A stretch of 64,000 bases of DNA from JBBRHQ01 sp963720735 (GCA_963720735.1 CAVRGL010000003.1:1-64000), one strand, 5' to 3'; positions 25,413-34,928 are shown, numbered from the stretch's first letter. The notes: generated by a model not told the origin, from the sequence alone. Made by a program: numbers and translations.

Positions 25413-26790
25413 CGCTCCAGAGCCCGCGGGGGGGCCGGCCGTGGAACAGCCAGAGCCGGATCCCGCGGAGGTGATGGCGAACCGCCGCTTCGCGGTGCTG
25501 CTCGTCTTCGTCGCGATCGTCGGGGTGATCACCTCGCTCGTGGCCTGGTGCTTCCTCGAGGCGGTGCATCAGATCCAGACCGGGGTGTTCACGGACCTGC
25601 CCAAGGACCTCGGCTATGACCACGGGGCGCCGAACTGGTGGTATCTGGTCGTCCTCGCGATCGCCGGGCTGATCACCGCAGCGGCGATCACCCGCCTGCC
25701 CGGCAACGGAGGTCACACTCCGGCGAACGGGCTGAGCACCGAGCAGCTGGGTCCGGAGGCGATTCCCGGCGTCGTCCTCGCCGCCCTCGCCTCGATCGGC
25801 CTCGGCGCCGTGGTCGGGCCCGAGGCGCCGCTGATCGCGCTCGGCGGGGCGCTCGGCATCCTCGCGGCAAGGCGCTTGCAAAAAGACCCGCCGCAGCAGA
25901 TGGTCGACATCGTCGCCGCCGCCTCGACCTTCGCCGCGGTCTCGTTCCTGTTCGGGTCTCCGCTGATCGCCTCGATCATCCTGATCGAGGCGATCGGGCT
26001 CGGCGGCTCGCAGCTCCGGGTCGTCCTCGTCCCGGGCCTGATGGCCGCGGGGATCGGCTCGCTGGTCTCGGTCGGCATGGGCTCCTGGACGGGGCTCAGC
26101 ACCTCCGACATCTCCATAGGTGTCCTGCCCCTCCCCGAGTTCGCGCGACCGGACCTCACGGACTTCCTCTGGACGATCCCGTTCGCGGCCGCGGTCGCGG
26201 TGCTCGTGGTCGTGATCTTCGCGCTGGCCAAGCCGCTGGTAGGAGAGCTCCGGCGGAGTCCGCTCCTGCTCACCGCCGTGGCGGGTCTGATCATCGCCGG
26301 CCTCGCGATTGCCTTCTCAGAGATCACCGGCCACCCGGTCAGCGATGTCCTCTTCTCCGGACAGGACGAGGTGGGCGGGGTGGTGGCCCACGCGTCGGCG
26401 TACTCCGTCGGCGCCCTGCTCGCCCTGCTCGCCTTCAAGGGCCTCGCCTACGCGATCTCCCTGGCCGGCTTCCGAGGGGGGCCGATCTTCCCGGCGATCT
26501 TCCTCGGCGCCGCCGCCGGCCTCGCGGCGGCCCATTTGCCCGGGTTCGAGACCACCCCGGCCGTCGCGGTGGGTATCGGAGCCGCGACGGCGGCGGCGTT
26601 GCGGTTGCCCCTCTCCGGCGTAACTCTGGCGCTGCTCCTCACTTCCCAATCCGGACTCGGCTCCGGCCCGCTGATCATCGTAGGGGTGATCGTCGCCTAC
26701 CTCACCAGCCTTGCGATCTCACGGGCCTTCGAGCCGCCCGCGATCGCCTCGTCCGATGGGGGGGAGGCAGCATCCCCATCGAGTGCATAG
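25405..26790 (+). CDS. ClC-type chloride channel/transporter
   Basis: 461 residues, about ten to twelve membrane segments. The ClC family is recognised by LGAVVGPEAPLIALGG in the place of GREGP and by FRGGPIFPAIFLGAAAGLA in the place of GGxFxPxL, plus LRLPLSGVTLALLL near the end. The selectivity motif GSGIPE is not recognisable, and the external gating glutamate of GREGP is a Val. ATG 25405 has GGGGAG eight bases upstream; a GTG at 25396 is an alternative. Coupled to the upstream flippase-like gene. Confidence 0.78.
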   Translation: MADAPEPAGGPAVEQPEPDPAEVMANRRFAVLLVFVAIVGVITSLVAWCFLEAVHQIQTGVFTDLPKDLGYDHGAPNWWYLVVLAIAGLITAAAITRLPGNGGHTPANGLSTEQLGPEAIPGVVLAALASIGLGAVVGPEAPLIALGGALGILAARRLQKDPPQQMVDIVAAASTFAAVSFLFGSPLIASIILIEAIGLGGSQLRVVLVPGLMAAGIGSLVSVGMGSWTGLSTSDISIGVLPLPEFARPDLTDFLWTIPFAAAVAVLVVVIFALAKPLVGELRRSPLLLTAVAGLIIAGLAIAFSEITGHPVSDVLFSGQDEVGGVVAHASAYSVGALLALLAFKGLAYAISLAGFRGGPIFPAIFLGAAAGLAAAHLPGFETTPAVAVGIGAATAAALRLPLSGVTLALLLTSQSGLGSGPLIIVGVIVAYLTSLAISRAFEPPAIASSDGGEAASPSSA

Positions 26791-26876
26791 GAAAGGCGGA
26801 CCGGGGCGTGAGCCCGATCGCGGGACGCTCAGCTTCGCGGTGAGGTTCTGCGCGGCACGCTGTCGCGGGATCGAGT

Positions 26877-26921
26877 TCACCCTCTTCGGATGATGCCCGG
26901 CCAGAGTTGCAATGTCAGACT
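26877..26921 (+). promoter_or_regulatory. Motif site 1 and promoter upstream of GH15 gene
   Basis: 19-mer TCACCCTCTTCGGATGATG at 26877-26895, with CAGACT starting 39 bases after its first base (26916-26921). A transcript would begin near 26928, which excludes the start codon at 26912 and supports ATG 27008. Confidence 0.6.
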
Positions 26922-27007
26922 CTGCGAGGCCATTCCGTCGATCCGAGATGGCGGTCACGCCAAGCCCGGGCAGCGTGAGTCAGTCCCGGGGACGCGTTGG
27001 TGACGCT

Positions 27008-28945
27008 ATGAGCAGCAAGAAGACAGGGTCCGATCAGAAGAGCGCGAAGAAGGCGCCCGCGGCTGAGGAGCAGATGCCGCAAACGCAAAGCGCCGCCGCG
27101 CCCTCGCCGTTTCCGCCGATCGCGGACTACGCCTTTCTCTCCAACTGCCACACAGGCGCTCTTGTAGCACCCGACGGATCGGTCGACTGGCTCTGCGTTC
27201 CCAGCTTCGACTCGCCGAGCATCTTCGGCAACCTGCTCGACCGCGAGGCGGGTTCCTTCCGGCTCGGGCCGTTCGGCACCAACGTCCCCTCGGCGAGGAT
27301 CTACGAGCCGGGGACGAACTCGCTGCTGACCACCTGGAAGACTCCCACCGGCTGGGTCCTGGTGCGTGATGCGCTCACGATGGGCCCGATTCGGTGTGAG
27401 GACCAGATCACCCCGCACACCCGTCCGCCGGTCGATGAGGATGCCGATCACCTATTGGTCCGCACCGTCCTCTGCCTGGACGGCAGCGTCGAGATGGAGC
27501 TGATCTGCGAGCCGCTGTTCGACTATGGCAGGACCCCGGCAGAGTGGGCGAAGGTCGATGGCGACGACCACACGGTGGACGCCAGCGGGGCGGGGGTCAC
27601 GGTCAGGTTGAGAAGTGACATCCCGATGGGCATCGAGGGCGACTGGGTCCGGGGCCGCCACGAGCTCAAGCAGGGCGAGCAGGCATTTTGCTCGCTCTCC
27701 TGGGCTGAGGAGCTCGACTCCCCCGCTGATGCCGACGAAGCCACCGGGCGAATCGCGGCGACGACTCGCTTCTGGCGGGGGTGGCTCGGCCGCGCACGGC
27801 TTCCCGACCACCGCTGGCGCGAGCCGATCCAGCGCTCGGCCCTGGCGATCAAGGGCCTGACCTACATGCCCACCGGCGCAACGGTGGCGGCGCTGACCAC
27901 CTCCCTTCCCGAGACCCCGGGCGGCGAGCGCAATTGGGATTACCGCTTCACCTGGATGCGCGACTCGACCTTCACCCTGCAGGCGCTGCACTTCCTAAGC
28001 CTCGACTGGGAGGCTGACGAGTTCATGCAGTTCGTCGCCGATCTGGAGGCAAATGAGGATGGCGCCCTGCAGATCATGTACGGGATTGACGGCCGCCGCG
28101 ACCTCACCGAGAGAACGCTCGACGACCTTTCCGGCTATGCGGGGGCGAGCCCGGTGCGGGTCGGCAACGGCGCCTACGACCAGCGCCAGAACGACGTCTT
28201 CGGCGCCGTGCTCGACTCGATCCATCTGCACACCCGGCGAAGCCAGCGACTGCCCCGACGCCTCTGGCCGATCGTCGAGTCGCAGGCCAAGTGCGCCACA
28301 GACGTCTGGCAACAGCCCGACCAGGGCATCTGGGAGGCGCGCGGCGCCCCCCAGCACTACGTCTCCTCGAAGCTGATGTGCTGGGTGGCGCTCGACCGCG
28401 CCGCAAAGCTGGCCGAGATCCGGGGCGACCCGAAGCCGGCTGGAGCGTGGCGGGCGACATCGGAGGAGATCAAGGAGGACATCCTCGCCAACGGCCTCAA
28501 GGACGGGGTGCTCCGCCAGCACTACTCCACCGACGCGCTCGACGCCTCGACCCTGCTGGCTGCCCTCTTCGGTTTCCTGGCCGGCGACGACGAGCGGCTG
28601 CGGAAGAGCGTCCTGGCGATCGCCGACGACCTCACCGAGGACGGCTTCGTCCTGCGCTACCGAACGGGGGAAACCGACGACGGCATGTCGGGCAAGGAGG
28701 GCAGCTTCCTGATCTGCTCGTTCTGGCTGGTCTCGGCGCTGGCGATAGTCGGCGAAGAGCAACGGGCCCGGGACTTGATGGAGCGCCTGCTCAGCGTCGA
28801 CTCTCCGCTCGGCCTCTACGCCGAGGAATTCGACACCGACACCGGCCGCCACCTGGGCAACTTTCCTCAGGCGTTCTCGCACCTCGCCCTGATCGAGGCC
28901 GCAGCGCGGATTATTCTCGCCGAGCGGCTGGCGGAGTTTTCTTGA
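27008..28945 (+). CDS. GH15 family glycoside hydrolase, probable trehalase or glucoamylase-type enzyme
   Basis: 645 residues. The N-domain opens IADYAFLSNCHTGALVAPDGSVDWLC, as in actinobacterial GH15 trehalases and glucoamylase-like enzymes. The (alpha/alpha)6 catalytic domain has RNWDYRFTWMRDSTF, IMYGIDGRRDLTERTLDDLSGY, and the late acidic EEFDTDTGRHLGNFPQAFSHLALI. Trehalose hydrolysis is likely from the family and the trehalose genes at 8.8-12.3 kb, but alpha-glucans are possible. An in-frame ATG at 26912 lies upstream of the predicted transcription start. Intergenic 26791-27007 contains no other gene. Confidence 0.82.
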   Translation: MSSKKTGSDQKSAKKAPAAEEQMPQTQSAAAPSPFPPIADYAFLSNCHTGALVAPDGSVDWLCVPSFDSPSIFGNLLDREAGSFRLGPFGTNVPSARIYEPGTNSLLTTWKTPTGWVLVRDALTMGPIRCEDQITPHTRPPVDEDADHLLVRTVLCLDGSVEMELICEPLFDYGRTPAEWAKVDGDDHTVDASGAGVTVRLRSDIPMGIEGDWVRGRHELKQGEQAFCSLSWAEELDSPADADEATGRIAATTRFWRGWLGRARLPDHRWREPIQRSALAIKGLTYMPTGATVAALTTSLPETPGGERNWDYRFTWMRDSTFTLQALHFLSLDWEADEFMQFVADLEANEDGALQIMYGIDGRRDLTERTLDDLSGYAGASPVRVGNGAYDQRQNDVFGAVLDSIHLHTRRSQRLPRRLWPIVESQAKCATDVWQQPDQGIWEARGAPQHYVSSKLMCWVALDRAAKLAEIRGDPKPAGAWRATSEEIKEDILANGLKDGVLRQHYSTDALDASTLLAALFGFLAGDDERLRKSVLAIADDLTEDGFVLRYRTGETDDGMSGKEGSFLICSFWLVSALAIVGEEQRARDLMERLLSVDSPLGLYAEEFDTDTGRHLGNFPQAFSHLALIEAAARIILAERLAEFS

Positions 28946-29061
28946 CGGTGCACTACGCCGTCACGGCGACCATCTGGTAGTTCTCCCCTCGCGCAGCATC
29001 CCGGGATGCGAATGATTGCTAGCTAGACGCCCGCGTGGGGGGTTTGCGAGGATCCGGGCCG

Positions 29062-29736
29062 ATGGGCCAAGGGATCAGCGAAGTCCTGGTGTACGGGGTC
29101 GGCGTGGCGCTCAGCCTGATCTCGATCATCGCCGTGACCCTGATGTTGTTCTCGAAGCGGGCGCGGGTGAACGGTCCGGTGTTCCTGCTCGGGTGGGTGC
29201 TCGCATTGGCGGTGGTCAGCGGGCTGGCCTATTTCCTGGCCGACCAGGGCGACGCCGCGACGAGCAGCTCTGCTTCGGACTCCATTGCGTGGGGCAAGAT
29301 CGTCTTCGGGATCCTGTTCCTGCTGATCGCTGTACGCAACTGGCGCAATCGCCCGGCGCCTGGGACCCAAGCGGAAATGCCGAAGTGGATGGGCGGGATC
29401 GACGCGCTGACACCCGTGAAGGCGCTCGGTCTCGGCCTGCTCTTGGCGGGCGTCAATCCGAAGAACCTCATGCTCTCCCTCGCCGCCGGGGCAGGGCTCG
29501 CAGCACTCGGGCTTTCAACGGGCGCCTCGCTCGTCTCCCTGCTCGTGTTCGTGATCGTCGGCAGCCTCACCATCGCGGGGCCGGTCGTCTACTACTTGGT
29601 GGGTGGTGATGACGCCAAGACCCAGTTGAACGAGATGAAGGATTGGCTGGCTGTCCACAACGGTGCGGTCACGGCCGTGGTGTTCCTCGTCTTTGGCGCC
29701 GACCTCATCGCCAAGGGCCTGCCGCCGCTGACGTAG
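29062..29736 (+). CDS. GAP/Sap-family membrane protein (paralog B)
   Basis: 224 residues from ATG 29062 with six hydrophobic segments. PVKALGLGLLLAGVNPKNLMLSLAAG and the terminal FLVFGADLIAKGLPPL are typical of the GAP/Sap family. A GTG at 29035 would add nine residues. It precedes a second GAP gene by 238 bases; the gap holds no convincing gene. Confidence 0.75.
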   Translation: MGQGISEVLVYGVGVALSLISIIAVTLMLFSKRARVNGPVFLLGWVLALAVVSGLAYFLADQGDAATSSSASDSIAWGKIVFGILFLLIAVRNWRNRPAPGTQAEMPKWMGGIDALTPVKALGLGLLLAGVNPKNLMLSLAAGAGLAALGLSTGASLVSLLVFVIVGSLTIAGPVVYYLVGGDDAKTQLNEMKDWLAVHNGAVTAVVFLVFGADLIAKGLPPLT

Positions 29737-29974
29737 TCCCGGTGGCCGAGCGCCGGCGCGGCGCCTGGGCGCGCTCACCGCTACGGCGGCTAGCAGCTTG
29801 CCGGGCCCCGGGAAGTGGGCGACCTCGAGACGCCTTGACACAAGCTCTCAATAGCAACCTCCGCTCTGAGTGCGCCAGGCGACATGGCGGGGGGTCGGCG
29901 CCAGGTTCCGACGATGGAGAGAGGGACGATGCTGGCGGCGTCAACCTTGAAGCTCAGAAAGCGCTGAAGCTTCA

Positions 29975-30655
29975 ATGGGCCACATCTTCCTGTACTCGCT
30001 GATCGCCGCGGCGAACGCAACCCTGCTCGCCGCCGTCACGGTGATGCTCTTCCTGCCGAGCCCGAAGCGCCTGCTCATCGGCTACCTCCTGGGAGGCCTG
30101 CTCGTCAGCCTCACGATCGGCTTCGTGATCGTCTTCGCGGTGCATCAGTCGGGCGCGACCAGCACCACCCAGAACAGCATCAGCCCAGCGATGGACATCG
30201 CGCTCGGGCTGATCCTGTTGGTGGCCGCCTACGTGCTCAGGAGCGAGCGCGCTGAGCGGAGGCGGGAGCGGAAGAAGAAGGAGAAGGAAGGGGTTGAGAA
30301 GGGCCCGTCCAGAGTCGAGCGGGTCCTCGGCAGGGGCTCCGCCCGGATCACCTTTCTGGTCGGCATGGTCCTCACTCTCCCAGGCGTCTCCTACCTGGCT
30401 GCGCTGCACGAGCTCGACGACCTCAACTACGGCACCGTTCCGACGATTCTGGTCATCCTCGGCTTCAACGCCATGCTCCTGATCCTGCTCGAGATCCCGT
30501 TGATCGGCTACGTGTTCGCCCCGGAGCGGACCGTGGTGGCGGTGCAGGACTTCCGGGCGTGGCTCAGCAGGAACGGCCTCAAGGCAGGGATCTACGTCGC
30601 GGCTGGACTGGGCCTGCTGCTGATCGTCCGTGGCGTGATCGAGCTCGTCACCTAA
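29975..30655 (+). CDS. GAP/Sap-family membrane protein (paralog C)
   Basis: 226 residues, six hydrophobic segments with a central basic loop (RRRERKKKEKEG). It is a close paralog of the gene at 10076-10756, matching along its whole length. The family is linked to export of lipid-linked surface molecules in mycobacteria; the substrate here is unknown. Confidence 0.75.
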   Translation: MGHIFLYSLIAAANATLLAAVTVMLFLPSPKRLLIGYLLGGLLVSLTIGFVIVFAVHQSGATSTTQNSISPAMDIALGLILLVAAYVLRSERAERRRERKKKEKEGVEKGPSRVERVLGRGSARITFLVGMVLTLPGVSYLAALHELDDLNYGTVPTILVILGFNAMLLILLEIPLIGYVFAPERTVVAVQDFRAWLSRNGLKAGIYVAAGLGLLLIVRGVIELVT

Positions 30656-30725
30656 GCGCCAATCCCGCCCAGAGCACCGGTGCATATGCAGGACCCACTT
30701 CCCCGCGAAAATGGAAGTACGCAAG

Positions 30726-30731
30726 TAGCCT
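30726..30731 (+). promoter_or_regulatory. Candidate leaderless -10 box of the FGE gene
   Basis: TAGCCT ends seven bases before ATG 30739. Just upstream are the palindrome TGCATATGCA (30681-30690) and the inverted pair ACTTCC/GGAAGT, possible operator elements. Confidence 0.5.
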
Positions 30732-30738
30732 GGCTTCG

Positions 30739-31713
30739 ATGAAGGACGGGTCGCATCCCGACGAGGGGGCCTCGATGAGGTCCCCGTGTTGTGCCCCAGA
30801 CGCACAGCACGAGGCACTGCCCGAGCCGACCGTGGCCGTCGCCGCCGGCATCGGCGCCCCTCCGGGCGAGGACATGGTTCTGATCCAGAGCGGCTCGTTC
30901 CTGATGGGGAGCGATGACCGCTGGGCCTACCCGGCCGACGGCGAGGGGCCGGTACGCGAGATCTCACTCGATTCCTTCTGGATAGATGCCGTGGCCGTCT
31001 CCAACGAGGCCTTTGGGTCCTTCATCGAGGCGACTGGATACGCCACCGAGGCGGAGCGATTCGGCTGGTCGTTCGTCTTCTCGGGGCTCCTGCCGGAGGA
31101 CTTCCCGCCCACCCAGGCGGTGGTTGAGGCTCCGTGGTGGCGCAAGGTTGAGGGAGCCAACTGGCAGCACCCGGAGGGCCCGCAGTCGGCGCTCGACGAT
31201 CGTCTCGATCACCCCGTCGTACATGTCTCCTGGAACGACGCCCGGGCGTATTGCACCTGGGCGGGCAGGCGGCTGCCGACAGAGGCCGAGTGGGAGTTCG
31301 CGGCGCGCGGGGGACTCGATGGCAAGGCCTTCCCCTGGGGCGACGAGCGCGAGCCGGGCGGCGAGCATCGGATGAACGTTTGGCAGGGCGCCTTTCCGAC
31401 CAAGAACACCGAGGCCGACGGCTACTACGGAACCTGCCCCGTAGACGCCTTCCCGCCTAACGGCTACGGGCTGCACAACGTGACTGGCAACGTCTGGGAA
31501 TGGGCCGGGGACTGGTTCGACGCAGGGTCCCGCCAGCAGGACCGAGACCACGATCCCCGCGGTCCCGCCGCAGGCGCCATCAAGATCCAGAAGGGGGGCT
31601 CATACCTTTGCCACGACTCCTACTGTCGGCGGTACAGAGTGGCTGCCCGGCAGGGCAACTCACCGGACAGCTCGACCGGCAACACCGGTTTTCGCTGCGC
31701 CCGCGACCCCTGA
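30739..31713 (+). CDS. Formylglycine-generating enzyme (sulfatase activator)
   Basis: 324 residues. FGE oxidises the Cys of C-x-P-x-R in sulfatases to formylglycine. The FGE-sulfatase fold is complete: MVLIQSGSFLMGSDD, HPVVHVSWNDARAYCTWAGRRLPTEAEWEFAARGG, NVTGNVWEWAGDWF and the catalytic segment GGSYLCHDSYCRRYRVAAR with C291 and C296, the copper-binding pair, then GNTGFRC. An upstream in-frame extension lies before the likely -10 box and inside the previous gene. A cognate CSPTR sulfatase is encoded 0.7 kb away. Confidence 0.95.
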   Translation: MKDGSHPDEGASMRSPCCAPDAQHEALPEPTVAVAAGIGAPPGEDMVLIQSGSFLMGSDDRWAYPADGEGPVREISLDSFWIDAVAVSNEAFGSFIEATGYATEAERFGWSFVFSGLLPEDFPPTQAVVEAPWWRKVEGANWQHPEGPQSALDDRLDHPVVHVSWNDARAYCTWAGRRLPTEAEWEFAARGGLDGKAFPWGDEREPGGEHRMNVWQGAFPTKNTEADGYYGTCPVDAFPPNGYGLHNVTGNVWEWAGDWFDAGSRQQDRDHDPRGPAAGAIKIQKGGSYLCHDSYCRRYRVAARQGNSPDSSTGNTGFRCARDP

Positions 31714-31862
31714 GCCTCAGCCCGGCTCTTCGGCCATCCTCCGCTGAGCGTCCGCAAGCGTGCCCTTCACGGCTGGACATATGCGGAGTTCAGCCGGCGA
31801 TTCGAGGCCGGCGATGAGGCTTCCCGTTTGTCCACTGGCATCGGCAACGCTCACTGCCCTGG

Positions 31863-32375
31863 TCAGGCACTGTCTTCGGACATCTTCTCCTGGGCCTCCG
31901 CCAGGGCGCCTTTCAAAGCCTTGACGTGGCTCCCCTCGGCCTCGCCGACGGCCTTCTGCACGGCGCGCGTCACTGCCGATTCGACCTTCTCAGCCTCCGA
32001 GTGTGAATAGGCGACGATCAGACCGGCACCACCGAGCGGGATCGTCTCTCCCGCCTGCTCCCCGATCTTGCCGGCAACCTTGTGGTGAAGCAAACCGCCG
32101 GCTCCGGCTCCCAGCGCGGCACCGACGGCGGTGGCGGCGAGCAGCGGCGGAGCGAACAGCCCGACCGCGAACCCGATGGCACCCAGGCCCTCGGCTCCCT
32201 CGCGGACCATGTGGTCGGTCTCCTCGACCGAGAGCTCGCCGTCGAGGCCCTTGCTGACGACGACGGCGCCCTGCAGATGCCCTCCGGATTCGCGAACCGC
32301 GTTGTAGTCCTCCTCCGCAGCGTCCTTCGACAGGTAGCCGCCGATCAGGACGTCGATCGTGTCATGCAGCTTCAT
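31863..32375 (-). CDS. DUF1269-type protein with central glycine-rich hydrophobic segment
   Basis: 170 residues. DTIDVLIGGYLSKDAAEEDYNAV begins an N-terminal fold typical of DUF1269-like proteins; residues 65-95 form an Ala/Gly-rich hydrophobic hairpin; the C-terminus is a charged helix. GAGGAGG precedes the start. It follows the sulfatase gene by 27 bases on the same strand and is probably cotranscribed with it. Function unknown; relatives often occur in stress-related operons. Confidence 0.65.
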   Translation of the reverse strand: MKLHDTIDVLIGGYLSKDAAEEDYNAVRESGGHLQGAVVVSKGLDGELSVEETDHMVREGAEGLGAIGFAVGLFAPPLLAATAVGAALGAGAGGLLHHKVAGKIGEQAGETIPLGGAGLIVAYSHSEAEKVESAVTRAVQKAVGEAEGSHVKALKGALAEAQEKMSEDSA

Positions 32376-32402
32376 CGGAACCTCCTCGCGCGGTCGTTTG
32401 CC

Positions 32403-34823
32403 TCACGCCGAGATCGCGTGCGCCGCGTGGCCGTGGTGGACCTCCTTGTGGAGCTTGTGCTCCTCGTCCTTCGACCCGTGTGGATTGACGTCGAAGACGA
32501 CTTTCTTGATCGTTCCGGTGAACGCGAACGGCTTCCTGTCCTCGTAGCCCAGGTCGACCACACCGCCGTTGTCGCGCCCGATGTCCATTCCCGAATAGCC
32601 GGAGAAGCGGATCGGCACCGTGTGTTCCATCCGGCCCTTGCCGACCGGCCGGTCATCGATGAACAGCGTCACCTCACCACCCGTGGCCGGCTTCGCCTCG
32701 TCGGCGGTGAATTCCATTCGCACCGTTATCTCGCCCTCGGGCAAAGGCTCCTCGGCCTGCTGGCGGAAGACGAAGACGCCCATCATCGAGTAGGTGTGCG
32801 TCAGCTTGCCGCCGTCGACGAACAGCGAGAACCCGCCCATGTGGTCGGCCTCGGCAACGATCACTCCTTCGGCGCCGCCCTGCGGGATCACGAGGTCGGC
32901 GCTGATCGCGTAGGAGTGGTTGTAGATCCGCGGGATCATCCCCGAAAGGACGTTCTGCACATCGCCGCGGAACTCTTGCTTCGCAATCTCGGGGAGCGGG
33001 GGCACGATGCCGAAGAAGGGCGCCAGAAATGCCAGCAGCGGCAGCACCTTGTACTTCTCGGCCTCGGCCCAGAAGAGCTCCTTGAGCTCCTTCACCTTTT
33101 CAGGGTTATCCGCGGCGAGATCCTTCGCCTGGGTGAAGTCGTCGGGCAGGTAGTAGAGCTCGACGGGGTCCTGATCGGGGTCCCAAACGCCAGGCTTGTA
33201 CGGCTTCAACGCGTCCGGCGTGATCACCCAGGGAATGCGCTCGGTCTTCATCGCGAGCCACCAACCGTCCTTGTACATCGCCCGGTTGCCGATCGTCTCG
33301 AAGTACTGCTGGGTGTGGCGCTCGGGAGCGCCAGCGTCCGTCAGCGAGTCGGCGAAGGTCGCCCCGTGCATCGGCTGCTGCTCGATCCCGTCGATATGGG
33401 TCGGCATCGGGATCCCCGCGATGTCGAGGATCGTGGGACCGATGTCGTTGGCGTGCGTGAAGTGCGTTCTCAGAGCGCCGCGTTCTGAGACCGTCTCCGG
33501 CCAATGGACCACGAGCGGATTGCGCGTGCCGCCGAGGTGCGAGCCCACCTGCTTTCCCCACTTGAACGGTGTGTTGCCGGCCCACGCCCAGGCCGCCGAG
33601 TAGTGGGGCACCATCATCTGGTTCCCCCACGCCTCGATCCCGCCGTAGCGCTCGGCGAGCTGCAGCTGCATCTCGTCGGTCAGCGGGATGCCGTTCTGCA
33701 TCGTCAGCTCGTTGAACGAGCCCGTGATCGTCCCCTCCATACTGGCGCCGTTGTCGCCCCAGACCCAGAGCACGAGCGTGTTGTCCAGCTCGTCGAGCTC
33801 GTCGATCGCCTCGATCACCCGGCCGACGTTGTAGTCGGCGTTCTCGGAGTAGCCGGCGTAGACCTCCATCTGGCGGGCGTAATAGGCCTTGAGCTTGTCT
33901 GGGACGTCTTCCCACGCGGGGAACGCCTCGTCACGCGGGGTGAGTTCCGCGTCGGGCGGAATCACACCGAGCTCCTTCTGCCTGGCGAAGGTCTCCTCGC
34001 GCAGCTTGTCCCAGCCCTGGTCGAACTTGCCCTTGTACTTCTCGGCCCACGCCTCGGGGACGTGGTGGGGAGCGTGGCTGCAGCCGGTGGCGAAGTAGGC
34101 GAAGAACGGCTTCTTCGCGTCCTGCGCCCGGATCGCGTGCAGCCATTCGATCGTCTTGTCCCCCATGTCGTCGGGCAGGTAGTAGGGGTCATCGGCGTCG
34201 TTGTCGTAATAGGCGTCGGGAGTGCCGATGATCTTCTGGTTCTCCGCCAGACACGGGTCCCACTGCCCCGATTCGCCGCCGAGGAAGCCGTAGAAGTAGT
34301 CGAACCCCCAGCCGACGGGCCAGCGGTCGAAGGGCCCGGCCGGGCCCTGCTGGCCGTCAGGCGTCAGGTGCCACTTGCCGAACGCGGCGGTGCTGTAGCC
34401 GTTGTCCCGCAGGATCCTCGGGAAGGGAATGCAGTCGTCCGGGAAGAGTCCCGTGTACCCGGGGAACCCGGTCGAGAACTCGCCCACCGAGCCCATACCG
34501 ACCGCGTGGCTGTTGCGACCGGTGAGAAGCGCCGCCCGCGTCGGCGAGCAGAGCGCAGGGACGTGGAAGCGGTTGTACTTGAGGCCTTCGTCGGCGATCC
34601 GCGTGTAGTTCGGCGTCTCGATTGGCCCCCCGAATGTCGAGGGATTGCCGAAACCGGCGTCGTCGATCAGCACCAGCAGGACGTTGGGTGCCCCGTCCGG
34701 AGGCTCGACGTGCCCGATCTGGCCCCAGTCTGGCTGCGATCCATCCAGCGTCCGGTTGGCGACACCGCTGAAAGGGAGCATGCGGATCGGAAGCTTGCTT
34801 CTATCTGGCTGGGTCATGTCCAC
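32403..34823 (-). CDS. Arylsulfatase-type sulfatase (formylglycine-dependent)
   Basis: 806 residues from GTG 34823, which has AGGAG six bases upstream; ATG 34817 is nearly equivalent, and the open frame to 35060 crosses the promoter. Sulfatase motifs: NVLLVLIDDAGFG (metal site), C92 in the signature CSPTRAALLTGRN, GKWHLTPDG, and WGDNGASMEG. The Cys must be converted by the FGE at 30739. A C-terminal beta-rich domain of about 200 residues follows. No signal peptide is seen, so it is probably cytoplasmic. Substrate unknown. Confidence 0.93.
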   Translation of the reverse strand: MDMTQPDRSKLPIRMLPFSGVANRTLDGSQPDWGQIGHVEPPDGAPNVLLVLIDDAGFGNPSTFGGPIETPNYTRIADEGLKYNRFHVPALCSPTRAALLTGRNSHAVGMGSVGEFSTGFPGYTGLFPDDCIPFPRILRDNGYSTAAFGKWHLTPDGQQGPAGPFDRWPVGWGFDYFYGFLGGESGQWDPCLAENQKIIGTPDAYYDNDADDPYYLPDDMGDKTIEWLHAIRAQDAKKPFFAYFATGCSHAPHHVPEAWAEKYKGKFDQGWDKLREETFARQKELGVIPPDAELTPRDEAFPAWEDVPDKLKAYYARQMEVYAGYSENADYNVGRVIEAIDELDELDNTLVLWVWGDNGASMEGTITGSFNELTMQNGIPLTDEMQLQLAERYGGIEAWGNQMMVPHYSAAWAWAGNTPFKWGKQVGSHLGGTRNPLVVHWPETVSERGALRTHFTHANDIGPTILDIAGIPMPTHIDGIEQQPMHGATFADSLTDAGAPERHTQQYFETIGNRAMYKDGWWLAMKTERIPWVITPDALKPYKPGVWDPDQDPVELYYLPDDFTQAKDLAADNPEKVKELKELFWAEAEKYKVLPLLAFLAPFFGIVPPLPEIAKQEFRGDVQNVLSGMIPRIYNHSYAISADLVIPQGGAEGVIVAEADHMGGFSLFVDGGKLTHTYSMMGVFVFRQQAEEPLPEGEITVRMEFTADEAKPATGGEVTLFIDDRPVGKGRMEHTVPIRFSGYSGMDIGRDNGGVVDLGYEDRKPFAFTGTIKKVVFDVNPHGSKDEEHKLHKEVHHGHAAHAISA

Positions 34824-34883
34824 TGCCGACTCCTTGCGATCGAGAACTGGGCTGGCGAGCCGCCGGGCCGGGCGGCGCCTCAC

Positions 34884-34928
34884 AGTCTCCGACGCCTCGC
34901 CAGTCCTGGCATCGTCCAATCCGGGTGA
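34884..34928 (-). promoter_or_regulatory. Motif site 2 and promoter of the sulfatase gene
   Basis: Minus-strand 19-mer TCACCCGGATTGGACGATG (34928 down to 34910) with GAGACT starting 39 bases after its first base (34889 down to 34884). Predicted leader about 54 bases to GTG 34823. Confidence 0.6.

Noticed and set aside
26912..27007. Upstream start for the GH15 enzyme
   Set aside because: The ATG at 26912 lies upstream of the predicted -10 box; the GH15 domain begins well after ATG 27008.
28991..29029. CATCCCGGGATG palindrome before the GAP gene at 29062 as a motif site
   Set aside because: Neither the left half TCACCC nor the 39-base spacing to a -10 box is present.
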